DNA of 64,000 bases from Thermomicrobiales bacterium (GTDB lineage Bacteria > Chloroflexota > Chloroflexia > Thermomicrobiales > UBA6265). The stretch's first letter is position 1; each line of letters starts with the position of its first letter. The notes below the pieces were generated by a model. The model had not been told where the DNA came from, made no database searches, and saw nothing but the letters and a program-made list of their open reading frames with translations. A program made the position numbers and the translations under genes. Below, in pieces: positions 27,495 to 35,321 of the stretch. Location of the stretch: NCBI GenBank assembly GCA_020432165.1, contig JAGQGU010000006.1, forward strand, positions 1 through 64,000. The letters are read 5' to 3'.

Positions 27495-28595
27495 TTTCCA
27501 GAGATCCATCCACCGTACTGGTAGCTTCTCACCGGTCCAGAATCGCGCCATCCTTTTCGCTTCCCGTTCAACCTCTCGTTGGTGTTTCTTAAGGAGCGGC
27601 TGGAACGAAGCAAGTTCCAGTGCGCCATCCATCACCCGCCAGACACCGCCGACAAAGCCATCGACCAGGAAGGTGCTGGCAAAGAGACCATTCGGTGTGC
27701 CGATAATCGCGCGGGCTTCGTCCGAGATGATGCGACGTCGATCCTTGAACCCGAGCAATGCATTATCGAAACTTGGCAGGAAGCGAACAGGCGCCGGTAT
27801 GTCTCCGGGGAGGATCTCCAGTCCCATCAGATCGTAGAGAATCTCACCGTCTTCGTTCAGATAGGTGATCAGTTCATCGGTCATTTCCGCCAGCGGTGAC
27901 TTGAGGTTCGTAATACCGCTCCAGGCGATCACATCTGCCGGACTGGCAGGTCCGAATGCCCGGAGATAACGACGGATCATCTCATGCGCGGCGATTTGCT
28001 CCCTGGGCATGTCAATGCCCAGCCATTGATCCGGCAATGTCCAGGCAGGTCGACTGCTGATTTTCGTGCCCCAGACACCCCGGGGCGGTGTTTGCACCAG
28101 CGGCAGCAGGAAGCGCACGACTCTCGCGAGCGACGACGGTGCGAAATCCGGCCAATCCACGTGCAGTGCTTCGCCGATCTGGAGCGAAGTGAGGGATTGA
28201 TCCGACAGCAACTCATGCGATTTGGCAGTGATCGCGGCATGATGTTCGCGTGGCATCCAATGGGCACTGGCCGTCGAGTTTATCCCGCGCAAATGCAGGG
28301 AGTAGGTGCTTTGGAAGAGGAATGGATAGTCTTCGGCAGTCACCAGATGAACCGTGCCGCGCATGAGGGTGCCTCGTACGGCGGCGCGATCCACCAGCAT
28401 ATTCCCGAGATCATCGTGAGTGAAGTGCTCCAGCCGACTCCAGAGCGCTAGATAGGGGTCTTTCACCTCCTGCGCCTGCAAGCCGACGAGGCTAGACAAC
28501 ATATCCCCAACACTCATAGACGATCTCGCCAACAGGTGTTGGCGATGCAAATGCGTGTGATTCAGTTCCCGTAGCGTCACTACCCGTGGTGGCAT
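27477..28595 (-). CDS. Winged-helix DNA-binding protein, AlkZ-like DNA glycosylase family (HTH_42)
   Basis: A 372-residue protein. GLQAQE carries the QxQ pair (Q40, Q42) that is catalytic in AlkZ/YcaQ interstrand-crosslink glycosylases. MRGTVHLV, ARVVRFLLPLV and RYLRAFGPASPADVIAWSGI are further family marks, and the C-terminus holds FLPSFDNALLGF. Proteins of this family unhook DNA crosslinks in antibiotic self-resistance (AlkZ) or housekeeping repair (YcaQ). ATG 28595 follows GGAAGGAG. Activity should be regarded as likely but unproven. Confidence 0.75.
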   Translation of the reverse strand: MPPRVVTLRELNHTHLHRQHLLARSSMSVGDMLSSLVGLQAQEVKDPYLALWSRLEHFTHDDLGNMLVDRAAVRGTLMRGTVHLVTAEDYPFLFQSTYSLHLRGINSTASAHWMPREHHAAITAKSHELLSDQSLTSLQIGEALHVDWPDFAPSSLARVVRFLLPLVQTPPRGVWGTKISSRPAWTLPDQWLGIDMPREQIAAHEMIRRYLRAFGPASPADVIAWSGITNLKSPLAEMTDELITYLNEDGEILYDLMGLEILPGDIPAPVRFLPSFDNALLGFKDRRRIISDEARAIIGTPNGLFASTFLVDGFVGGVWRVMDGALELASFQPLLKKHQREVEREAKRMARFWTGEKLPVRWMDLWKLPGKN

Positions 28596-28667
28596 AGGCT
28601 GCTCCTTCCGGTGACAATCTTGCCATGAGGTTGCGACGGAAGATGTCCTTATTTCGGGAGAACGATA

Positions 28668-29417
28668 GTGATTGATGAACTCGTGACGCGATTGCGTGCC
28701 GAATACGTGGATGCAGTCGCGGTGCTGTTGAAGGGGAGCATGGCTCGTGGCGAGGCGCATAGCTGGAGCGATGTCGATTTCGATCTGCTGGTGAGCACGC
28801 CAGCTACCGAGATCTATCGTACCTGGCTGGTGCCTAATGGTGAGCGACTGGTGCACGTCTCCGTGGCCGTCGAAACACTGGAGAATTGGCTGGCGGATGC
28901 CGATGAACCAAGTTCGTGGAGTCTGGGGTTGCCGACCGCAGAGACGACACAGCTCCTGTGGGCGGCATCGGATGATGTTCGCGAGCTGCTCGATCGTCCC
29001 GCCAAACTCCATCCGGCGGCGGAACCCGAAGTTGAGGATGCGGTTGAGGCGTTGGGCAAGATGCGCAGCGCCCTCACGAAGGATGATCGTCCGGGACTTT
29101 ATCGCAATGCGGAGAAGTTGGGCAGGTTGATTCCCACGCTGCTGGTGCCCTTGAACGATGTGCCGCCGGTCGCGAACTCCCGCAAGGCGATAGCGGGTGT
29201 GCTGGCACTGCAACATGTACCGGAGGGGTTTGCTGACGACTGGCTGACATGCATGGGGTATGTGGATTCCCGGACGCCGGAATCAACGCTAGCCGCTGCC
29301 GAACGCATGCTCTTCGGTACACTCGCCATGATCCCGCCCGATGACGATGAGTATGGTGAGGATATTCTGGCCATTCTCAATAATGGCTCCCTGATGCGAT
29401 ACCTGGAGCAGCATTGA
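28668..29417 (+). CDS. Nucleotidyltransferase-domain protein
   Basis: A 249-residue protein from GTG 28668. Residues about 20-42 hold the nucleotidyltransferase core KGSMARGEAHSWSDVDFDLLV, with the GS and DxD metal site, as in kanamycin-type and MNT-like enzymes. The C-terminal 150 residues are helical. The substrate could be a small molecule or a protein partner. It is divergent from the AlkZ-like gene and is followed 15 bp later by a thioesterase gene, so those two may be cotranscribed. Confidence 0.7.
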   Translation: MIDELVTRLRAEYVDAVAVLLKGSMARGEAHSWSDVDFDLLVSTPATEIYRTWLVPNGERLVHVSVAVETLENWLADADEPSSWSLGLPTAETTQLLWAASDDVRELLDRPAKLHPAAEPEVEDAVEALGKMRSALTKDDRPGLYRNAEKLGRLIPTLLVPLNDVPPVANSRKAIAGVLALQHVPEGFADDWLTCMGYVDSRTPESTLAAAERMLFGTLAMIPPDDDEYGEDILAILNNGSLMRYLEQH

Positions 29418-29432
29418 CCTGAGGAGGACTCT

Positions 29433-29807
29433 ATGCCGAATCAATCTGACCTTGTCATTCGCGTGGTGGCGATGCCCGCCGATACCAACAGTTCCGGTGA
29501 TATCTTTGGCGGCTGGCTGCTGAGTCAGATGGATTTGGCTGCCTGGGTAGTCGCCCGCAAGCTCACACCGCATCGGCTGGTAACCGTCGCGATGGATAGC
29601 GTGGTCTTTCATAAGCCCGTCTATGTCGGTGATTGTTTGCTCTGCTATGCCACAGTGGAGCGGATCGGTCGCACCAGCATCACCATTCATATCCAGGCCC
29701 ATGCTGAACGTGCCAGGGGTGGCGAGGAAGTGGCTGTGACCGAAGGTCGCATCACTATGGTCGCGCTGGACGAGAATCGGAATCCGGTGCCGATTGCGGA
29801 GGCATAG
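29433..29807 (+). CDS. Hotdog-fold acyl-CoA thioesterase, YciA-like
   Basis: A 124-residue single-hotdog protein with the YciA/ACOT pattern: MPADTNSSGDIFGGWLLSQMDLAAWVVA, with the catalytic Asp in the N/GDIFGG stretch, followed by VVFHKPVYVGD. These enzymes hydrolyse short and medium acyl-CoA thioesters, releasing CoA. The RBS TGAGGAGG precedes ATG 29433. It is downstream of the nucleotidyltransferase gene. Confidence 0.85.
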   Translation: MPNQSDLVIRVVAMPADTNSSGDIFGGWLLSQMDLAAWVVARKLTPHRLVTVAMDSVVFHKPVYVGDCLLCYATVERIGRTSITIHIQAHAERARGGEEVAVTEGRITMVALDENRNPVPIAEA

Positions 29808-29821
29808 TGCCTAGCGGTGGT

Positions 29822-29844
29822 GGCGCCGCATTCTATATGCGACG
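29822..29844. repeat. Hairpin repeat after the thioesterase gene
   Basis: GCGCCGCATTCTATATGCGACG resembles the hairpin core at 7626-7647 (GCGCCGCATTTCATATGCGGCG). It probably acts as a terminator here, and the pair suggests a mobile or repeated hairpin. Confidence 0.5.
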
Positions 29845-29850
29845 AATCTC

Positions 29851-29911
29851 CGTCATTCCGAACCCTGAGCAACGCGAGGGGGAGGAATCAGCGGAACAAC
29901 CGGTAGCCTGG
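29851..29911 (+). repeat. Dispersed intergenic repeat, copy 2
   Basis: A degenerate copy of the 17937-17997 element: CGTCATTCCGAACCCTGAGC, then GGGGGAGG and GGAACAACCGGTAGCCTGG. The core is well conserved between the two copies. Confidence 0.6.
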
Positions 29912-29945
29912 AATGCAACCACCCTTTGGACCAACGTGTCTGGGT

Positions 29946-30674
29946 CTACACCAACATCTCTCGTCGCAGATCATCAATCACGCGTGGTTGCAGACCCGAT
30001 GTCACCAACCACTCCACTGGCGAGCCAAATTCCTCATCCAGCCAACCCAGGAACGTACGGATTGTTTCATCCTCCGCGTGGACGTAGCTATGGTGGACGA
30101 GCGTTTTGCCTTCGCGCTCCACTTCGGATTGGCTCAGTGTATCCATCACGCGCAGCATGGCTTGTTCTGTAATTACGTAATCACGGATGATTTCTTCGCG
30201 ATCCACACCGAGGATCGAGTAAATGAGGGCGGCGGTGATACCCGTGCGATCCTTCCCGACGGCACAGTGAAAGACGGCTGGCATGTGGTCGATGTCGCCC
30301 AGCAAGGTAATGGCTTCGACGAATCGATCGGGACTTTCCCGCACCATCCAGGTATAGAGCTCGCCCAGTGTTCTGGTGGGGTGCGAAGCCAACGGTGCGA
30401 CAGGTTCGTTGGTCATGAGCGAAATCTGGACGTGACGGGCACCATGCTCCACCAGACGGGCGACACCAGTCGTGGCGATCTCCTGGTTCAGGCGCAGATC
30501 AAGCACCGTATTGATGCCATATCCCTGCATGACCGTCATATCCGCATTCGTCAACTTATGAAGCGAATCAGAGCGGAAGAGCTTGCCGAACCGCACCTCA
30601 TAGCCGTCTGCAGTCTCCAGGCCGCCAAGGTCACGGAGATTGTAGGCACCTTCCAGTTCGATGATTCTTTGCAT
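29946..30674 (-). CDS. Tyrosine/serine protein phosphatase, IphP-like
   Basis: A 242-residue protein from ATG 30674. The N-terminus YNLRDLGGLETADGYEVRFGKLFRSDSL is typical of the tyrosine-phosphatase-like Y_phosphatase3 family. The P-loop HCAVGKDRTG places the nucleophile at C137, with Lys and Asp as in dual-activity lipid/protein phosphatases. Targets may be phosphoproteins or phosphoinositides. ATG 30686 is an alternative start, and the RBS does not decide between them. Confidence 0.85.
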   Translation of the reverse strand: MQRIIELEGAYNLRDLGGLETADGYEVRFGKLFRSDSLHKLTNADMTVMQGYGINTVLDLRLNQEIATTGVARLVEHGARHVQISLMTNEPVAPLASHPTRTLGELYTWMVRESPDRFVEAITLLGDIDHMPAVFHCAVGKDRTGITAALIYSILGVDREEIIRDYVITEQAMLRVMDTLSQSEVEREGKTLVHHSYVHAEDETIRTFLGWLDEEFGSPVEWLVTSGLQPRVIDDLRREMLV

Positions 30675-30926
30675 GAGGATGACCATTCCCTTCGTCGTCG
30701 CAGATTCCACTCCGGAGTGATGATACACAAGCAATTGGGAACGCGGTGAACCAGTGTGACCCGGGGATTGCCGTCACATCCCGATCAAAACGCCCATTTG
30801 TTTCTCAAAATCCTGAAAAGGTGCCGTAGACCTGTTGTGCACCGACGCATAGGTCATACAATCACGCATGAAGCAGCGCGATTGTAGCTGTAAACGTGGT
30901 GAACCGAGGAAGGACCCTGACAGCAG

Positions 30927-32552
30927 ATGATCGCTCTCCTGGAGGCACGGAAGGCCGGTATCCTGACGCGCGGGAATCTCGTTCCAAATATCATCGCCGG
31001 CATCATTGTGGGTGTGGTGAGCTTGCCCCTCAGCATGGCCTTTGCCATCGCTTCCGGCGTCTCGCCCGATCAGGGACTGACCACCGCCATCATCGCTGGC
31101 ATGATCGTGACGCTGCTTGGTGGCAGCCGCGTGCAGATTGCGGGGCCGACCGGCGCATTCGTCGTCATCCTGCTTGGTATCCTGCAGCAGCATGGATTTG
31201 CTGGTCTCCAGCTCGCTACCGTTATGGCTGGCGTGATCCTCATCGCGATGGGATTTTTGCGCATGGGTGCAGTCATCCGCTTCATTCCCGCGCCGGTGAT
31301 CGCGGGCTTCACCGCCGGTATCGGTGTGGTTATCTGGGTCGGTCAGTGGCCGGATTTCTTCGGCATTGCCCCTGCCGAAGGCGAGCATCTCTATGAAAAG
31401 GTGCCGGAACTCTTGCGGGAGTTAGCGCATCTGCATGTGGCTACTACCTTGCTCGCCATTCTTGGGCTATTTATCGCCATCTTCTCGGCGCGTATCCCCT
31501 ACCTTACGCGGGTGCCATCACCATTAGTCGCGATGGTGGTGGTGACGCTTATCCAGGCAGTTTTTCAGTTTGATGGCGTCGCCACAATCGATAGCAAGTT
31601 CGGTGGCATTTCAGCGAGTATGCCCTCGCTTTCGCCGCCAGCGTTTTCGGTGGGTACGGCAATCGATCTGCTTGGACCCGCCTTCACTATCGCCATGCTT
31701 TGCGCGATCGAGAGCTTGCTCAGCGCAGTCGTGGCCGACGGCATGATCGGCACGCGCCACGATAGCAATCAGGAGTTGATCGGTCAGGGTGTGGCGAATG
31801 TCGTGGTGCCCTTTTTCGGCGGCATCGCAGCTACCGGTGCTATCGCCCGCACCGCGACCAGCATCCGTAATGGTGGTCGCACACCGGTGGCCGGCATCAC
31901 CAGCGCGATCACGCTCGTACTGATCGTGCTCATCTTTGCGCCATTGGCGGGCGCTGTACCGCTCGCAGCACTGGCGGCCATCCTCTTCGTTGTTTCCTGG
32001 AATATGGCCGATATCCGCCACTTCGTACGTATGGTGCGGCGCGCGCCGATGGCCGATGTCGCCATTCTCATCACTACCTTCGTATTGACGATCGCGACCG
32101 ATCTCGTGATTGCGGTGAATGTCGGAGTGCTGCTGGCGACCCTTCACTTCCTGCGACGCATGTCGGCAGCGGTGGAGGTTACCGCTGCACCGGTTACTAC
32201 CGAGGGGATCGCGCCGGACGATGTCGCCATCTTCGCCATTGAGGGACCATTCTTCTTCGCGGCGGTCGATAGTTTCGAGCAGGCGCTCGCCCATTCGCAC
32301 ACTGAACCGAAGGTACTGATCGTGCGATTGCTGCGTGTTCCCTTTATGGATATCACTGGTATTCAGGCGCTGGAAACGATGATTACCGGTCTCCGCAGTA
32401 ACAATGTAGCCGTGGTGATGTGCGAGGCGAATCAGCGCGTGGCTACCAAACTCCGTCGGGCCGAGATCACCGATTATCAGGGTGTTTGGCTTGTCGACGA
32501 ATTGGACGATGCCCTGGCGCAGGCCAGATTACTGACAGCTCCTGCCGACTAG
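30927..32552 (+). CDS. SulP family anion transporter with STAS domain
   Basis: A 541-residue permease. About ten to twelve membrane spans fill residues 15-415. The signature is near the start (NIIAGIIVGVVSLPLSMAFAIASGV), with GPTGAFVV and, later, IESLLSAVVADGM. A cytoplasmic STAS domain (about 430-535), with RVPFMDITGIQALE, closes the protein. SulP proteins carry sulfate, bicarbonate, dicarboxylates or other anions with H+ or Na+. The substrate is not readable from sequence. No carbonic anhydrase or sulfur-assimilation gene lies alongside. Confidence 0.88.
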   Translation: MIALLEARKAGILTRGNLVPNIIAGIIVGVVSLPLSMAFAIASGVSPDQGLTTAIIAGMIVTLLGGSRVQIAGPTGAFVVILLGILQQHGFAGLQLATVMAGVILIAMGFLRMGAVIRFIPAPVIAGFTAGIGVVIWVGQWPDFFGIAPAEGEHLYEKVPELLRELAHLHVATTLLAILGLFIAIFSARIPYLTRVPSPLVAMVVVTLIQAVFQFDGVATIDSKFGGISASMPSLSPPAFSVGTAIDLLGPAFTIAMLCAIESLLSAVVADGMIGTRHDSNQELIGQGVANVVVPFFGGIAATGAIARTATSIRNGGRTPVAGITSAITLVLIVLIFAPLAGAVPLAALAAILFVVSWNMADIRHFVRMVRRAPMADVAILITTFVLTIATDLVIAVNVGVLLATLHFLRRMSAAVEVTAAPVTTEGIAPDDVAIFAIEGPFFFAAVDSFEQALAHSHTEPKVLIVRLLRVPFMDITGIQALETMITGLRSNNVAVVMCEANQRVATKLRRAEITDYQGVWLVDELDDALAQARLLTAPAD

Positions 32553-32674
32553 CCTGCTTCTGTTGAACCAATGCTATTGCGTGCGATCTCATGGTTGTGG
32601 GGCCTTTCGGGAAGCTGGATTCCTACTACAATCAACAGAGTTTTGGAGAAGTCTGCCAAGGGAGGCAAATGATC

Positions 32675-33808
32675 ATGGGCGATATCGTGCGAATGGGAAT
32701 TGTGGGTGCGGGTACCATTGCCCAGCGCGGCATTATGCCGCATTTGGCCGTGGACGATATGAGGGACAAGGTGAAGCTGCAGGCTGTGTGTGATCCCGTT
32801 CCGGGTCGCGCCGCCGCTGCTGCTGAGCAGTATGAGATGGCTTTCAGCAGCGAGAGCTACGAGGATTTGCTGGAGAAGGGCGATGTCGACGCCGTTTCCA
32901 TCTGCTCGCCCATCGGTCTGCATTATGAGCAGGGCATGATGGCGCTGGAAGCCGGCAAGCACATCCACTTCAACAAGACGATGACGACCACCGTCGCCGA
33001 GGCCGATGAGTTGATTGCTCTGGCCGAGAAGAAGGGGCTCAAGATCGTCGCCAGCCCGGGCGAGGTCCTGCGACCGCAGGTGCAGGCCGTACGCCGTGCT
33101 ATTGCCGAGGGCAAGATCGGTATCCCGGTTTGGGCTATCGCTGGCGCCGGTTTTGGTACCTATCACCTGGACGAGCCGGAACGTCGGGGCAAGGGCAGTG
33201 TGCCCGCCATCGATCCCAGCTGGTATTTCCGTAAGCCAGGTGGCGGTCCGCTCTACGATATGAGTGTCTACGCCTTCCATGGCATGACCACCGTGCTTGG
33301 CCCGGTCAAGCGCGTGAGCGCTGTCAGCGGCATTGTTGTGCCGGAGCGCACCTTCGCCGACAAGACCGTCAAGACCGAGGCCGATGATAACACCGGTATC
33401 CTCATGGATTTTGGCAATGGCTTGTTCGCGGTTGGCTTCGGCTCGGCGGCTGGTTCCACCAACTGGTGGTTCACGGGCACCTACTTTGGTACCGATGGCA
33501 AGATCGAGGGCTTCAACCTGAATGGTGAGGAGCTGGAGTATCCTGAGCGACCGATTTCCGACGCCAATGGTGGTGGCGTTGCCGGTGCCCAGGCAACCCT
33601 GCCGCACGTGGTCGGTGACCATGTTGGTATGGAAGAGGCGCACGTCTTCGAGGATGTCGCCCAGCTAATCGATTGGGTTCGGGACGACAAGGCCAGCCCC
33701 GTCACGGCGCAGCACGCCCGCCACGTCATCGACATTGTGGAATCCGCCTACCGCGCCGCCGAAACCGGTCAGACGCAGGAACTCACCACGACGTTTGAGC
33801 GGAACTGA
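32675..33808 (+). CDS. Gfo/Idh/MocA family oxidoreductase
   Basis: A 377-residue NAD(P)-dependent sugar or polyol dehydrogenase. The N-terminal Rossmann fold has GIVGAGTIAQRGIMPHL, followed by AVCDP. The catalytic-lysine motif EKP is replaced by FNKTMTTT, where K is present without the usual Glu-Pro. The C-terminal barrel includes GGGPLYDMSVYAF. The AGGGAGG site sits 9 nt before ATG 32675, which is preferred over ATG 32669. Its last 134 bp are duplicated at 34895-35028, showing that a tandem paralogue once followed. Confidence 0.85.
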   Translation: MGDIVRMGIVGAGTIAQRGIMPHLAVDDMRDKVKLQAVCDPVPGRAAAAAEQYEMAFSSESYEDLLEKGDVDAVSICSPIGLHYEQGMMALEAGKHIHFNKTMTTTVAEADELIALAEKKGLKIVASPGEVLRPQVQAVRRAIAEGKIGIPVWAIAGAGFGTYHLDEPERRGKGSVPAIDPSWYFRKPGGGPLYDMSVYAFHGMTTVLGPVKRVSAVSGIVVPERTFADKTVKTEADDNTGILMDFGNGLFAVGFGSAAGSTNWWFTGTYFGTDGKIEGFNLNGEELEYPERPISDANGGGVAGAQATLPHVVGDHVGMEEAHVFEDVAQLIDWVRDDKASPVTAQHARHVIDIVESAYRAAETGQTQELTTTFERN

Positions 33809-33835
33809 TTCGAATTGTCGATACCCCGCTATACT
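33808..33835 (+). promoter_or_regulatory. Promoter of structured RNA copy 1
   Basis: ATTCGA, 16 bp, TATACT. The same arrangement, ATTCAG-16 bp-TATACT, precedes RNA copy 2. The -35 element overlaps the Gfo/Idh stop codon. Confidence 0.5.
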
Positions 33836-33841
33836 TTGGTT

Positions 33842-33919
33842 GATCCCCCCGGTCGCATCGTCTGCCGGGGAGGGTGAGTAACCACCCGGTGGGCGGCTCC
33901 TGCGGGAGTCGCCCATTTA
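33842..33919 (+). ncRNA. Structured small RNA with intrinsic terminator, copy 1
   Basis: A predicted RNA of about 78 nt. Stem 1 pairs CCCCGG with CCGGGG around a conserved loop TCGCATCGnCTG. Stem 2 is GGGTG-AGTAAC-CACCC. The terminator stem is GGGCGGCTCC-TGC-GGGAGTCGCCC followed by ATTT. Copy 2 conserves the loops, and stem 2 and the terminator differ by compensating changes, which points to a functional RNA rather than a DNA repeat. No known family was recognised. No coding frame is convincing here. Confidence 0.6.
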
Positions 33920-33991
33920 CACCTTGGCGCTTGCGTGTATGCCCCGTATAAGCGCACTAAATCTCCTGAATGGATTCACTTTCATAGTCAA

Positions 33992-34019
33992 ATTCAGACA
34001 CATACGATCGTGATATACT
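33992..34019 (+). promoter_or_regulatory. Promoter of structured RNA copy 2
   Basis: ATTCAG, 16 bp, TATACT, ending 6 bp before the start of the conserved RNA, exactly as in copy 1. Confidence 0.5.
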
Positions 34020-34024
34020 TCCAG

Positions 34025-34108
34025 TAATCCCTCCGGTCGCATCGACTGCCGGGGAGGGCGGGTAACCGTCCGGAGAGGGCCACCTGCGGGTGGTCCTCTT
34101 TGTATTTT
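34025..34108 (+). ncRNA. Structured small RNA with intrinsic terminator, copy 2
   Basis: A predicted RNA of about 84 nt. Stem 1 pairs CCCTCCGG with CCGGGGAGGG around TCGCATCGACTG. Stem 2 is GGGCG-GGTAAC-CGTCC, where the U-A pair of copy 1 is replaced by C-G. The terminator stem is GAGGGCCACC-TGCG-GGTGGTCCTC followed by TTTGTATTTT. It ends 18 bp before the NYN gene, so it could be either an independent small RNA or a leader whose terminator controls that gene. Confidence 0.6.
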
Positions 34109-34126
34109 CTGATTTGGAGCCAGGCG

Positions 34127-34837
34127 TTGAAGACGTCGTTTTACGTGGATGGATTTAACTTCTACTACGGTGTTTTTCGTCGCAAGCCACCCATCGCCGT
34201 TCCGGCTGACAAATGGTTAGACTGGCGTTCGTTAGCGAATCACCTGGTTGATTCCGGTGATATCGTTCACAAAATCCACTACTTCACCGCTACCATCGAA
34301 CGACGCGAAGACGACGATGGTCAGAGTCTACGTCAGGAGACCTATTTTCGGGCTCTTCGCCGGGTACAGGGCGTGGAACTTCATTTTGGGCTATTCAAGC
34401 GTCGCCCAACCTATGGTGAATTGGTCTTTCCTCGCCCGGAGTCTCTTGGATTGGAAGCTGGCCGAGTGGTAAAGGTAGTCCGATACGAAGAGAAGGGTTC
34501 GGACGTAAACCTTGCAACGCGTCTTGTCGAAGACTCGTTTACGGGTGGTATTGACCACGCGATAGTGGTGTCGAACGATACTGACCTGATAGCACCCATC
34601 CTATCAGCCAAGAAGCGCATTCGTGTTTCTGTAATCAGCCCTCATTCTCGCTTGGATCCAACCTTGGCTAACGCGGCCAATGCTGCCTGGGTTTTGGATC
34701 CGGTCATTTTGAAGGATTGCCGATTACCCGTTCCGGCCAGGGGAGAAGGTGGAGAGATGATTGCGCCACCTTCTTCGTGGTTACCGGAATTCTGGCCAGG
34801 TTCTGATAGCTTCGGTTTGCCTGGGGATGAGGGATAA
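34127..34837 (+). CDS. NYN-domain (PIN-like) protein, probable ribonuclease
   Basis: A 236-residue protein from TTG 34127, with GGAG 8 nt upstream. The N-terminus FYVDGFNFYYG is the first acidic motif of NYN/LabA-type domains, and KGSDVNLATRLVED and VVSNDTDLIAPI supply the other conserved Asp residues. NYN proteins are metal-dependent RNases, though many are uncharacterised. The start follows the two structured RNA genes directly, and codon use is less GC-rich than in the neighbours, which suggests transfer. The unit lies between two related Gfo/Idh 3' ends. A role in RNA processing or defence is only a guess. Confidence 0.75.
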   Translation: MKTSFYVDGFNFYYGVFRRKPPIAVPADKWLDWRSLANHLVDSGDIVHKIHYFTATIERREDDDGQSLRQETYFRALRRVQGVELHFGLFKRRPTYGELVFPRPESLGLEAGRVVKVVRYEEKGSDVNLATRLVEDSFTGGIDHAIVVSNDTDLIAPILSAKKRIRVSVISPHSRLDPTLANAANAAWVLDPVILKDCRLPVPARGEGGEMIAPPSSWLPEFWPGSDSFGLPGDEG

Positions 34838-34894
34838 TCTGAATGCCATCCGTTGACTTCTCAGAATCCACTGTCTAGCACGTAGCTCCGTGGT

Positions 34895-35028
34895 GGTTCG
34901 CGACGACAAGGACAGTCCGGTCACGGCGCAGCACGCCCGCCACGTCATCGACATTGTGGAATCTGCCTATCGCGCTGCCGAAACCGGCCAGACGCAGGAA
35001 CTCACCACGACGTTTGAGCGGAACTGAT
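34895..35028 (+). pseudogene. 3' remnant of a second Gfo/Idh oxidoreductase gene
   Basis: These 134 bp align without gaps to 33676-33809, with about eight mismatches, almost all at third codon positions. The encoded tail changes only one residue (Ala to Asp). This is the mark of a paralogue that was once under protein selection and then lost its 5' part. A GTG at 34893 keeps the frame open for 44 residues, but no RBS is seen. Confidence 0.75.
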
Positions 35029-35060
35029 CTGTTGCGCGATCTCGTGCCGGATTGTCGTAG

Positions 35061-35086
35061 GGGAGGATCCTGAAAGGTATCCTCCC
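35061..35086 (+). terminator. Hairpin downstream of the Gfo/Idh remnant
   Basis: GGGAGGAT and ATCCTCCC flank a 10-nt loop, 33 bp after the remnant's stop. C-rich sequence follows instead of T, so it is a weak terminator candidate. Confidence 0.4.
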
Positions 35087-35093
35087 GCCCCCC

Positions 35094-35155
35094 CGTACGC
35101 CCGCGCTTTACGCGCGGGTCGAGCAGGATCTCCGCGGGAAGAGATTTTGCGGATG
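35094..35155 (+). repeat. REP element 1 upstream of RAYT
   Basis: CGTACG, then hairpin CCCGCGC-TTTAC-GCGCGGG, then GTCGAGCAG and a second conserved part ending TTGCGGATG. It is nearly identical to the copy at 35203-35263. Confidence 0.75.
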
Positions 35156-35202
35156 AACAGCCTTGGGCGACCAGACCTGCAATTCTGATTCCTCCGTGAT
35201 TA

Positions 35203-35263
35203 CGTACGCCCGCGCTTTACGCGCGGGTCGAGCAGAGCCTCCGCGGGCAGAGATTCTGCGATG
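35203..35263 (+). repeat. REP element 2 upstream of RAYT
   Basis: CGTACG, the same CCCGCGC-TTTAC-GCGCGGG hairpin, GTCGAGCAG, and a tail ending TCTGCGATG. It has the same orientation as element 1, with a spacing of 109 bp. Confidence 0.75.
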
Positions 35264-35321
35264 CTTTCGGATACGCGCTCGCATGCGTTTGCCACAGATA
35301 TGGTTAGTTGAGGAGAGCCAT

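Noticed and set aside
32549-33643. 364-codon minus-strand frame over the Gfo/Idh gene
   Set aside because: The plus strand carries a recognisable Rossmann oxidoreductase with RBS; the antisense frame has no motif.
33842-34108. Reading the RNA pair as a plain DNA repeat or transposon end
   Set aside because: No target duplication, no transposase, and the terminator arms change in pairs rather than being copied.
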